Below are positions 57,183 to 64,000 of a stretch of DNA of 64,000 nucleotides, one piece after another. Each line of letters opens with the position of its first letter. Within the stretch, counting starts at the first letter, position 1. The DNA comes from Thermoleophilaceae bacterium. Lineage in GTDB: Bacteria; Actinomycetota; Thermoleophilia; Solirubrobacterales; Thermoleophilaceae. Location: positions 124,001 through 188,000 of the forward strand of contig JBBDYQ010000015.1 of assembly GCA_040901445.1 (NCBI GenBank), given 5' to 3'. The position numbers and the translations under genes are program-made. The notes beneath the pieces are model-generated. The model made no database searches. It was given only the letters and a program-made list of their open reading frames with translations, and was not told where the DNA came from.

Positions 57183-58516
57183 CGCGCCAGCGCGGCGGAC
57201 ACCGCCGCGGCGGCCTGTCCCGCCGCGGCATCCGTGAGCGTGCGCGGGTCGAGCACCAGCCAGCCCTCGCGCGCGCGGCCCACCAGCGGTGGCTCGCCGG
57301 CCCGCAGCCGCGCGGCCAGCTCGTCCAGGCCAAGCGGCGCCGGGTCCACCGCGCACACGGGCCCCTCGAGCTCCAGCAGCGGCAGGGCGCCCCCGCCCAC
57401 GGCCGCGCTCGCCCGCAGCACCCGGGCGGAGCTGCCGATCGCATCGCACATGAGCTCGGCGCGCGCCCGCAGCTCCTGCTCGCCCGCCAGAAGCATCGCC
57501 AGCACGGGCAGCTCGCGCGCGGCCGCCGGGTCGCGGTAGAGCTCCAGCGTGGCGCAGAGCGCCGCAAGCGACAGCTTGTCGATGCGCACGGCGCGCGCGA
57601 GTGGATGGGCCCGGCAGCGGTCGATGGCCTCGCGGGTCCCCACCATGAGCCCCGCCTGCGGGCCTCCCAGCAGCTTGTCGCCGGAAAAGCACACCAGCGC
57701 GCAGCCGGCCGCCACCGAGCGGCGCACCGGCGGCTCGTCGCGGAGCTCCGGCACGCCCTCGGCCAGCACGCCCGAGCCAACGTCGTCGATCACGGGCACG
57801 CCGAGCCCGCAGAGGGCCTCGATCTCCACCTCGGCGGTGAACCCGAGCGTGCGGAAGTTCGACGGGTGTGCCCGCATCACCGCGCCCGTGTCCGGCCCGA
57901 TGGCCCGCTCGTAGTCGGCCAGGCGCGTGCGGTTGGTGGTGCCCACCTCCACGAGCCGGGCGCCCGACTGGGCCACGACATCGGGGATCCGGAAAGAGCC
58001 GCCGATCTCCACCAGCTGCCCACGGGAGACAACGAGCTCGCGGCCGCCCGCGAGCGCCGCCGCCGCCAGCAGCACGGCGGCCGCGCAGTTGTTCACGGCC
58101 ATCGCCGCCTCGGCGCCGGTGACCTCCCGCAGCATCCCGTCCACGTGATCGTGGCGCGAGCCGCGCGCGCCTGCCGCCAGGTCGTACTCCAGGTTCGAGT
58201 AGCCGCCCGCCACCGAGACCGCCGCCGCCAGCGCCCGCTCGTGGAGGGGCGAGCGGCCGAGGTTGGTGTGCACGATCACGCCGGTGGCGTTGAGCACCGG
58301 GCGCAGCGGAAGCTCGGGCGCCGCCGCCAGCCGCGCGGCCTCGGCCTCGATGTCGCCCGCCTCCCCGCCCGCCAGCAGGCGCGCGCGAGCCGCGGCGACC
58401 GCCTGGCGCGCCGCGTTCACCGCCAGCGCGTGCGGCACGCCGTCGAGCCGCTCCGCGACCTCGCCGACCGCGGGCAGCGCCCGCAAGCTCTCAGTGGACC
58501 CAGCGTCCCTCGCCAC
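57179..58516 (-). CDS. selA: L-seryl-tRNA(Sec) selenium transferase SelA
   Basis: 445 aa from a [23 protein letters not shown] is the SelA hallmark; [40 protein letters not shown] and the PLP Lys in [19 protein letters not shown] (about 285) are intact. Converts Ser-tRNA(Sec) to Sec-tRNA(Sec) with selenophosphate. Its GTG lies 26 nt inside the molybdopterin-synthase gene and its stop overlaps selB, so the three genes are co-translated. selC and selD are not in this window. Confidence 0.96.
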   Translation of the reverse strand: MARDAGSTESLRALPAVGEVAERLDGVPHALAVNAARQAVAAARARLLAGGEAGDIEAEAARLAAAPELPLRPVLNATGVIVHTNLGRSPLHERALAAAVSVAGGYSNLEYDLAAGARGSRHDHVDGMLREVTGAEAAMAVNNCAAAVLLAAAALAGGRELVVSRGQLVEIGGSFRIPDVVAQSGARLVEVGTTNRTRLADYERAIGPDTGAVMRAHPSNFRTLGFTAEVEIEALCGLGVPVIDDVGSGVLAEGVPELRDEPPVRRSVAAGCALVCFSGDKLLGGPQAGLMVGTREAIDRCRAHPLARAVRIDKLSLAALCATLELYRDPAAARELPVLAMLLAGEQELRARAELMCDAIGSSARVLRASAAVGGGALPLLELEGPVCAVDPAPLGLDELAARLRAGEPPLVGRAREGWLVLDPRTLTDAAAGQAAAAVSAALAR

Positions 58517-59117
58517 CGTCGACCTCCTTCTTCCAGATCGGGGCCTCGGCCTTCACCCGGTCGATGATCTCGCGGGCGCCGGCGAACGCCTCGGGGCGAT
58601 GCGCGGCCGAGCAGGCCACCGCCACGCTGGGCTCCGACAGCGGCACGTCCCCCACGCGGTGCTCGCACGCCGCGCCACGGAGGCCGTGGCGCTCGATGGC
58701 CTCGGTCACGATCGCGGCAATCCGCTCTTCCGCCATCTCGGCGTAGGCCTCGTACTCGAGTCGCTCGACGTCGCGCGTGACCCCCTGGAACGTCACCACG
58801 GCGCCGGCGCGCGGGTCGCGGACGCGAGCCACGAGAGCGTCGAGCGAGAGCGGCTCGGCGGTGATGCGGGAGTGGGCCGCCGCCACCGAGCCCCCGCTGA
58901 CCGGCGGGATCAGCGCCAGCTCGTCGCCAGGGTCGAGCACCTGGTCTCCACGCGCATACTCGCGATTGACCGCCATGAGCAGCGGCAGTCCCTCCGCCAG
59001 CTGGTCGAGGGCCGCCACGGCGTCGCGCACGCGGGCGCCCTCGGGCAGGTCGATTGTGAGCTCGCGCGCCCCCGCGCGCTCGCGCAGGGTGGCGAACAGG
59101 CGGACGGTGACCTGCAT
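58491..59117 (-). CDS. moaX: Molybdopterin synthase fusion MoaD-MoaE (MoaX-like)
   Basis: 208 aa. Residues 1-77 are a MoaD ubiquitin-like domain (VTVRLFATLRERAGARELTI) whose C-terminal Gly-Gly is internal (ALIPPVSGGSVAAA, about 70-83). Residues about 85-208 are MoaE: GAVVTFQGVTRDVERLEYEA, CEHRVGDVPLSEPSVAVACS, EIIDRVKAEAPIWKKEV with the catalytic Lys pair. In mycobacterial MoaX the fused chain must be cut after the GG to act as sulphur carrier; the same is expected here. First gene of the moaX-selA-selB unit, suggesting a selenium- and molybdenum-dependent oxidoreductase such as formate dehydrogenase in this genome. Confidence 0.93.
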   Translation of the reverse strand: MQVTVRLFATLRERAGARELTIDLPEGARVRDAVAALDQLAEGLPLLMAVNREYARGDQVLDPGDELALIPPVSGGSVAAAHSRITAEPLSLDALVARVRDPRAGAVVTFQGVTRDVERLEYEAYAEMAEERIAAIVTEAIERHGLRGAACEHRVGDVPLSEPSVAVACSAAHRPEAFAGAREIIDRVKAEAPIWKKEVDGGEGRWVH

Positions 59118-59123
59118 GGGCGC

Positions 59124-59129
59124 AGCCTA
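59124..59129 (-). promoter_or_regulatory. -10-like box of the moaX-selA-selB unit
   Basis: TAGGCT on the minus strand, ending 6 nt before the ATG at 59117. Confidence 0.45.
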
Positions 59130-59195
59130 GAGGCTTGATGCGGGTTCGGCGTGCGCTTCCGCCTGCCTTTGCAGTGGCCGGCCCGCAGATGACGA

Positions 59196-59211
59196 TACAG
59201 TACGGTACAGT
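59196..59211. promoter_or_regulatory. TACAGT direct repeat, candidate TetR operator over the -10
   Basis: TACAGTACGGTACAGT contains two TACAGT units exactly 10 bp apart. The second (59206-59211) fits a -10 hexamer and ends 6 nt before the alcohol dehydrogenase ATG. Read as a dyad, GTAC-G-GTAC lies at the centre. The TetR gene that follows the dehydrogenase is the obvious candidate to bind it. Confidence 0.5.
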
Positions 59212-59217
59212 CTCGCC

Positions 59218-60252
59218 ATGCGGACCCTCACCTACAGCGGTACCGACAGCCTCGAGTGGCGCGAGGCCCCAGAGCCGCGGCTTGGCGGCGACGGGGAGGC
59301 GGTCGTGCGTCCGCTGGCCGTGGCCACCTGCGACCTCGACGACCTGATCGTCGGCGGTCGGTCGCCCTTTCCGCCGCCGTTCGTGCTCGGCCACGAGGGG
59401 GTCGCCGAGGTGGTGGAGGTGGGCGATGGCGTGATCAGCATCCGGCCGGGCGATCGCGTGGTGGTCCCGTTCCAGATCAGCTGCGGCAGCTGCCCGGCTT
59501 GCGCCGAGGGCCGGAGCGGCAACTGCGCGACCGTGCCTTTCTCGGCCACATACGGGTTCGGCTTCGGCGCCGAGGGCACGCGCTGGGGAGGCTTCCTCTC
59601 CGACCTCGTCCACGTGCCGTACGCGGACGCCATGCTCGTGCCCGTGCCGGACGGGCTGGGGCCCGAGATCGCCGCCGGCGCGTCCGACAACCTGACCGAC
59701 GCCTACCGCGCCGTGGGCCCGCCCCTGGCCGCTCGGCCCGGCGCGCCGGTGCTCGTGGTGGGCGGCTCGCATCCGGGCTCGATCGGGCTGTACGCCGCCG
59801 CGCAGGCGCTCGCGCTGGGGAGCGACAGCGTGCTCTACGTCGACGCCGACCCCCGGCGGCGCGCGATCGCCGAGGCCTACGGCGCCGAGACGCTCGACCA
59901 CCTGCCGGAGCGCCTGGACCGGCGCTTCCCGATCACGGTGGACCACTCGGCGGACCCGCGCGGGCTGGAGCTCGCGCTGGGCAGCCTCGACCGCGACGGG
60001 ATCTGCACGTCGACGGCGATCTACTTCGACGGCGGCGCCCAGCCCCGCATGCCGCTGCTGTCGATGTACGTCATGTCCACCACGTTCGTCACCGGCCGCA
60101 TCCACGCGCGCCGTGACGCGCCCGAGGTGCTCGACCTGCTCGCGTCCGGCGGGTTCGACCCCCAGCCTGTCACGACGAGCGTCGTGCCCTTCGAGCACGC
60201 CCAGGACGCGCTCACCGCGCACGACTACACGAAGCTGATCTTCACGCCGTGA
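59218..60252 (+). CDS. Zinc-dependent alcohol dehydrogenase, MDR superfamily
   Basis: 344 aa. Catalytic-zinc ligands Cys38 (VATCDLDDL) and His59/Glu60 (VLGHEGVAEVVEVG); structural zinc loop CGSCPACAEGRSGNC with four Cys; cofactor part VLVVGGSHPGSIGLYAAAQA, whose GGSHPGS is a variant of GxGxxG. It oxidises an alcohol or reduces an aldehyde with NAD(P). Substrate not predictable. The stop overlaps the TetR start (GTGA). Confidence 0.92.
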   Translation: MRTLTYSGTDSLEWREAPEPRLGGDGEAVVRPLAVATCDLDDLIVGGRSPFPPPFVLGHEGVAEVVEVGDGVISIRPGDRVVVPFQISCGSCPACAEGRSGNCATVPFSATYGFGFGAEGTRWGGFLSDLVHVPYADAMLVPVPDGLGPEIAAGASDNLTDAYRAVGPPLAARPGAPVLVVGGSHPGSIGLYAAAQALALGSDSVLYVDADPRRRAIAEAYGAETLDHLPERLDRRFPITVDHSADPRGLELALGSLDRDGICTSTAIYFDGGAQPRMPLLSMYVMSTTFVTGRIHARRDAPEVLDLLASGGFDPQPVTTSVVPFEHAQDALTAHDYTKLIFTP

Positions 60253-60824
60253 CGCCGCGCGAGCGCGTCATGAAGGCGGCCTCCAGGCTCTTCTACCGTG
60301 AGGGCATCCGCGCCGTGGGCGTCGACCGGATCGCCGCCGAGGCGCACGTGAGCAAGATGACGCTCTACCGGCACTTCGCGGCGAAGGATGATCTCGTCGT
60401 CGCCGTGCTCCAGGCGCGCGACGGGCCGGCGCGCGCCCTCCTGGGCGCCGCTGCCGGGGCCGCGGCCACCCCCCGGGAGCGCCTGCTGGCCAGCTTCGCG
60501 ATGCTGGAGCCGTGGTTCACGAGCGCCGGCTTCCGGGGCTGCCCGTTCATGAACGCGAGCCTGGAGCTCGCCGACCCGGGCCACCCCGCACGGACGGTGG
60601 CCGAGCAGCACAAGCTCGCCACGCGCGACCACTTCGCCGCCTTCGCGCGCGAAGCGGGAGCCCCGGATCCCGGCGGCTTGGCGGACCAGCTCGCCGTGCT
60701 GTTCGACGGGGCCATCGCGCAGGCCCAGATGCGCGAGCCGGCGGAGGCCGCACGGGCCGCCCTCGCGGCGGCCGAGACGCTCGTCGACAGCGAGCTGGGC
60801 CGCGCCGCGAACGTCCCGCGCTGA
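60249..60824 (+). CDS. TetR-family transcriptional regulator
   Basis: 191 aa from a GTG. HTH at about 8-50: MKAASRLFYREGIRAVGVDR, AEAHVSKMTLYRHFAAKDDL. The C-terminal ligand domain includes FRGCPFMNASLELADPGHPA, typical of the subgroup of TetR regulators next to oxidoreductases. As it is co-translated with the dehydrogenase, it likely represses both genes through the TACAGT repeat and is released by the dehydrogenase substrate or a related toxic compound. Confidence 0.92.
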   Translation: MTPRERVMKAASRLFYREGIRAVGVDRIAAEAHVSKMTLYRHFAAKDDLVVAVLQARDGPARALLGAAAGAAATPRERLLASFAMLEPWFTSAGFRGCPFMNASLELADPGHPARTVAEQHKLATRDHFAAFAREAGAPDPGGLADQLAVLFDGAIAQAQMREPAEAARAALAAAETLVDSELGRAANVPR

Positions 60825-60870
60825 TGGCCATAAGAGGCTGTCTCACGGGTACTCCGGGTTCGGTGCGTGA

Positions 60871-62313
60871 TCAGGCGTGCTCGAGGGCGTGCAGCGGGAT
60901 CTCGATCCGGAACGCCGTGCCACCGCCGCCCGGGCCCTCGACGAGCACGGCTCCGCCATGGTCCTCGAAGACCGCGCGGGCGAAGTCGAGCCCGCCGCCG
61001 CTGCCCGGGTCCACGGTCAGCTCCACGACCGCCACGCCCGCGCGGGGGAACAGACGCGCGTCCACGCGGCCCCCCGGCCCCGCCGCGGCCATCGCCCGGC
61101 TCACCACCTCGTCCAGCCCGAGCGAGATCCGGTCCGGGTCGCCCGCGCAGCGCGGCACGCTCTCGAGCGCGAGCGTGACCTCGACGCCGCGCCCCTCGGC
61201 CTCAGGCCGCGCAGCCTCCACGCTCTCGCGGGTCAGGCGGACGAGGTCCACCTCACGCGACGGAACGCTTGGGCGCGCCTCTGCCGGCTGCAGGCCGGCG
61301 GCCGCATGGGGCGCGACCATCTCGGCCAGCTCGACGTCGGCCGCGTCGAAGGGTCCGCCGCCGAGCCGTGCCAGCGTGAGCACGCCCACGGCCGCAGGCC
61401 CGCGCCGCAGGGGCACGTGCAGCTCGTGGCGGACGGCCACGTCGCGTCCGTGCGCCCGGACGGCCAGCGCCGTCTCGTCATAGGAGGCGGCCACGGGCCG
61501 CAGCTCCGCGGCGGCCCGGCCGGCCAGGCCCTCGCCGAGGCGCAGCTCGTCGCCGACGGATTGTCCCTCCAGCCCGCGGACCGCCGCGAGCCGGAACGGC
61601 CCGTCGCCGGCGCGCACGTAGAGCGCGCCCAGCTCGGCCTCGAGCGCGTCGGCCAGCTCGCGCAGCAGGGTGTCGGGCTCGCCGCCGGCCACGATCGCCT
61701 CACCCACCGCATGGTGGATCCGCAGGTGCCGGGCCGCCAGTTCCCCCGGGCGCATGCGCCGCCGGGCCGAGCGAGCCAGCAGCAGACCACACAGCACGGC
61801 GAGGACGAGGACCGCGGCCGCCCCGGCGAAGGCCGCCAGGCGCAGGTCGTCCGCCCGCGCCGCGGCGCGATCGTCGGCCGCCACGGCGGCCCGCGCGCGC
61901 GCGTCGGCGAGCGCATGGGTCTCGGCTCGCAGCTCCTCCCCCCGCGCCAGCGCGCCCCCGCGGGCGATGGCGATGCGGGCATCGCGCCGGTCGCCCCGTG
62001 CCAGCGCGATGACCGGCTCGAGCTCCTCGCGGATGTATGCGTCCACCCGCGGGTCGGCGCCCTCGAGCCCTGATCGGGCGACCCGGTACTGCGCCAGCGA
62101 GCGCTCTCGGCCGGTGATCACGAAGTCGCGCACCCCACGCTCGAGGTCGGCCACCGCCCGCTCGTGCTCGTGGCCGCCCCGCGCCGCAGCCGCGGCATCA
62201 CGCGCCTCCTCGGCCGCATCGCGCTCGGAGTCCGCGATCAGCGCGACCGCTCCCAGAGCAGCCGCGCCCGCCAGGGCGGGAACCGCCATCGCCGCCGCGA
62301 TCCGGCGTGACAT
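60871..62313 (-). CDS. Membrane sensor with GAF and degenerate histidine-kinase ATPase domain
   Basis: 480 aa from the ATG at 62313 (seven codons shorter than the longest reading). Two membrane spans at about 5-27 and 158-182 bracket an Arg/Ala-rich, CHASE3-like helical sensor. A GAF domain spans about 200-335. The last 125 residues look like HATPase_c (DHGGAVLVEGPGGGGTAFRI), but the N-box Asn is lost (DEVVSRAMAAAGPGG), the G1 DxGxG is altered (DPGSGGGLD), and no HisKA helix with His is seen before it. It may bind a nucleotide or another kinase rather than phosphorylate. TAGGCT ends 8 nt before the ATG. Confidence 0.8.
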   Translation of the reverse strand: MSRRIAAAMAVPALAGAAALGAVALIADSERDAAEEARDAAAAARGGHEHERAVADLERGVRDFVITGRERSLAQYRVARSGLEGADPRVDAYIREELEPVIALARGDRRDARIAIARGGALARGEELRAETHALADARARAAVAADDRAAARADDLRLAAFAGAAAVLVLAVLCGLLLARSARRRMRPGELAARHLRIHHAVGEAIVAGGEPDTLLRELADALEAELGALYVRAGDGPFRLAAVRGLEGQSVGDELRLGEGLAGRAAAELRPVAASYDETALAVRAHGRDVAVRHELHVPLRRGPAAVGVLTLARLGGGPFDAADVELAEMVAPHAAAGLQPAEARPSVPSREVDLVRLTRESVEAARPEAEGRGVEVTLALESVPRCAGDPDRISLGLDEVVSRAMAAAGPGGRVDARLFPRAGVAVVELTVDPGSGGGLDFARAVFEDHGGAVLVEGPGGGGTAFRIEIPLHALEHA

Positions 62314-62321
62314 GCCGCTGG

Positions 62322-62327
62322 AGCCTA
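62322..62327 (-). promoter_or_regulatory. -10-like box
   Basis: TAGGCT on the minus strand, ending 8 nt before the ATG at 62313. Confidence 0.45.
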
Positions 62328-62333
62328 AGCCCA

Positions 62334-62339
62334 TATCCT
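62334..62339 (+). promoter_or_regulatory. -10-like box of the mutase gene
   Basis: TATCCT ending 9 nt before the ATG at 62349; divergent from the sensor-gene box 6 bp away. No Shine-Dalgarno. Confidence 0.45.
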
Positions 62340-62348
62340 TCGTCCCCC

Positions 62349-63968
62349 ATGGCTACCCGCCCCGAGCCAAAGTCGAGCATCGCGCCGATCGTCGGCCCCG
62401 ACGACGAGCGCCGCTTCACCGACTCCGGCATCGAGATCCAGCCCCTCTACACCGAGGACGACGTCGCCGCCCGGCTCGAGGAGCGGCTGGGCGAGCCCGG
62501 CTCGTACCCGTTCACCCGCGGCATCCACCCCGGCATGCACCGGGAGCGGCTCTGGACCATGCGCCAGTACGCGGGCTACGCCACGGCGCAGGAGACCAAC
62601 GCGCGCTTCCACTACCTGATCGAGCACGGCTCCACCGGCCTGTCGATGGCGTTCGACCTCCCCACCCAGCTCGGGCGCGACTCCGACGACCCGCTCTGCG
62701 AGGGCGAGGTGGGCCGCACCGGCGTGGCCATCGACTCGATCGACGACATGCGGAACGTGTTCGACGGCATCCCGCTGGACCAGGTGTCCACGTCCATGAC
62801 CATCAATGCGCCGGCGGCGGTCCTGCTCCTGCTTTACGAGCTCGTGGGCGAGGAGCATGGCGTGCCCGCCGACGTGCTGCGGGGCACCACCCAGAACGAC
62901 ATCCTCAAGGAGTACATCGCCCGCGGGAACTTCATCTACCCGCCCGAGCCGGCCATGCGGCTGACCACCGACCTGTTCGCCTACTGTCGGGAGCGCATCC
63001 CCAAGTGGAACACGATCTCGATCTCGGGCTACCACATGCGCGAGAAGGGCTGCTCCGCCGTGCAGGAGGTGGGCTTCACGCTCGCCAACGGCATCGCCTA
63101 CGTGCAGGCGGCCATCGACGCCGGGCTCAAGGTGGACGAGTTCGGGCCCCGCCTGGCCTTCTTCTTCAACGGCCACAACAACGTCTTCCAGGAGGTGGCC
63201 AAGTTCCGCGCCGCCCGGCGGATGTGGGCGCGCATCATGCGCGAGCGCTTCGGCTCGGAGAACCCCAAGTCGCAGACCATCCGCTTCCACACGCAGACCG
63301 GTGGCGTCACGCTCGCGGCCCAGCAACCCGAGAACAACATCGCGCGCGTGGCGCTGCAGGGCTTCGCCGCCGTGTGCGGCGGCACCCAGTCCCTGCACAC
63401 CAACGGCTTCGACGAGGCGCTGGCCCTGCCCACCGAGCGCTCAGCGCGCATCGCCCTGCGCACACAGCAGATCATCGCCCACGAGTCCGGCGCCACCGAC
63501 ACCGTGGACCCGTTCGCGGGCTCCTACCTGGTGGAGGCGCTCACGGACGAGATCGAGGAGCGCGCCCAGGAGCTGATCGACAAGGTGGACGAGCTGGGCG
63601 GTTCGGTCGGGTCGATCCAGTTCATCCGGGCGGAGGTCGAGGAGTCCGCCTGGAGCTACGAGCAGCGCTACAAGCAGAAGCAGGACATCGTCGTGGGCGT
63701 CAACGACTTCGTCACCGAGCAGATCGAGGACGTCGAGATCCTGCGCGTGGACCCGGAGTCCGAGCGCCAGCAGCTCGACGGCCTGAGGCGCTTCAAGGCC
63801 GACCGCGACGCCGACGAGGTCGGCAAGCTGCTCGAGGAGCTGCGCCAGACGGCCCAGGGCAGCGGAAACCTGCTCGTGCCCATGCGCGAGGCGCTGCGCG
63901 CGCGCGCGACGATCGGCGAGGTCTCCGGGGTGCTGCGCGAGGAGTTCGGGGAGTACACCGAGGCCTGA
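62349..63968 (+). CDS. Methylmalonyl-CoA mutase, large subunit without B12 domain
   Basis: 539 aa, the full substrate-binding TIM barrel: YPFTRGIHPGMHRERLWTMR, RQYAGYATAQETNARF, GLSMAFDLPTQLGRDSDDP, RGTTQNDILKEYIARGNFIY and QTGGVTLAAQQPENNIARVA. From memory of the Propionibacterium enzyme, the Tyr in RQYAGY and the Arg in EYIARG are kept, favouring methylmalonyl-CoA over isobutyryl- or 2-hydroxyisobutyryl-CoA. The C-terminal cobalamin domain with DXHXXG is absent, so a separate small subunit is needed; it is not in the 32 bases left here. Interconverts methylmalonyl-CoA and succinyl-CoA in propionate metabolism. Confidence 0.94.
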   Translation: MATRPEPKSSIAPIVGPDDERRFTDSGIEIQPLYTEDDVAARLEERLGEPGSYPFTRGIHPGMHRERLWTMRQYAGYATAQETNARFHYLIEHGSTGLSMAFDLPTQLGRDSDDPLCEGEVGRTGVAIDSIDDMRNVFDGIPLDQVSTSMTINAPAAVLLLLYELVGEEHGVPADVLRGTTQNDILKEYIARGNFIYPPEPAMRLTTDLFAYCRERIPKWNTISISGYHMREKGCSAVQEVGFTLANGIAYVQAAIDAGLKVDEFGPRLAFFFNGHNNVFQEVAKFRAARRMWARIMRERFGSENPKSQTIRFHTQTGGVTLAAQQPENNIARVALQGFAAVCGGTQSLHTNGFDEALALPTERSARIALRTQQIIAHESGATDTVDPFAGSYLVEALTDEIEERAQELIDKVDELGGSVGSIQFIRAEVEESAWSYEQRYKQKQDIVVGVNDFVTEQIEDVEILRVDPESERQQLDGLRRFKADRDADEVGKLLEELRQTAQGSGNLLVPMREALRARATIGEVSGVLREEFGEYTEA

Positions 63969-64000
63969 GCGGCGATGTGGCCACCTGATGCTAAGGTGGT

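Noticed and set aside
57183-58490. tRNA-Sec or a SECIS element near selA/selB
   Set aside because: The genes overlap each other and leave no room. I saw no sequence able to form the long-acceptor tRNA-Sec cloverleaf in the nearby gaps.
60825-60870. Intrinsic terminator between the convergent TetR and sensor genes
   Set aside because: Only a weak CACG/CGTG pairing is present, with no stable stem and no T-run on either strand.
1-64000. Selenoprotein with in-frame TGA
   Set aside because: Every gene with a recognised family ends at a length expected for that family. No frame resumes with a conserved domain after a TGA. I could not test all TGAs by computation.
1-64000. Mobile element or genomic-island borders
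   Set aside because: No transposase, integrase, tRNA-associated direct repeat or composition change is visible. The repeats found are short palindromes without coding capacity.

Overview
The window is very G+C-rich (about three quarters by eye), dense, and full of 1-4 nt stop/start overlaps (ATGA, GTGA, TTGA, TGATG). Codon use, a zf-HC2-fused ECF sigma factor, TetR and MerR regulators and a split methylmalonyl-CoA mutase suggest an actinomycete. My best guess is a Thermoleophilia/Solirubrobacterales-like lineage; this is inference, since no rRNA or marker gene is present. I place 61 protein genes. There is no tRNA, rRNA, CRISPR array, transposase or integrase, and no gene-free stretch over 300 bases. 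The longest gap is 10978-11169.

From 1 to about 55700 the window is one large surface-polysaccharide locus. 1-4681: polyprenyl-sugar type and cytosolic glycosyltransferases. 4689-5931: a vapBC toxin-antitoxin pair coupled to a truncated M23 peptidase. 5928-12528: methyltransferase, glycosyltransferases, an AsnB-type amidotransferase and a Wzx-type flippase. 12559-21454: nucleotide-sugar genes, including an LbH acyltransferase, two SDR epimerases, two DegT/DnrJ aminotransferases, a Gfo/Idh oxidoreductase and a UDP-sugar 6-dehydrogenase; these could build an acetamido-uronic acid sugar. 21519-31326: more transferases, one broken at a 37-base C-rich tract, then a Wzy-type polymerase with a TPR tail. 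31356-46508: two regions of transferases, a secreted clan A glycosidase, a MerR/small Cys protein/YnfA module, and a second WecG/TagA enzyme. 46505-50312: Wzt and Wzm exporters and a WbaP-like initiating phosphoglycosyltransferase, facing a sigma factor with a built-in zinc-finger domain (50442-51698). 51781-55699: a glycosidase-like secreted protein lacking its acid/base Glu, and two membrane glycosyltransferase-like proteins.

From 55638 the content changes to general metabolism: moaX-selA-selB (molybdopterin synthase fusion and selenocysteine insertion), a zinc alcohol dehydrogenase with its TetR regulator, a degenerate sensor-kinase-like protein and the large subunit of a split methylmalonyl-CoA mutase.

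Three signals cut across the gene list. First, most operon-leading genes have a TANNNT box ending 6-12 nt before the start codon and no Shine-Dalgarno, as expected for leaderless transcripts. At four divergent gene pairs only 23-30 bp apart, both boxes use the same TA step. Second, three families of palindromic elements occur: one sits 28-39 bp upstream of two unrelated start codons in the same orientation; one is a covarying hairpin with a constant GTATG loop just after two stop codons; one is a perfect 24-bp palindrome read in frame inside a gene. Third, a MerR operator lies exactly inside a 19-bp promoter spacer.
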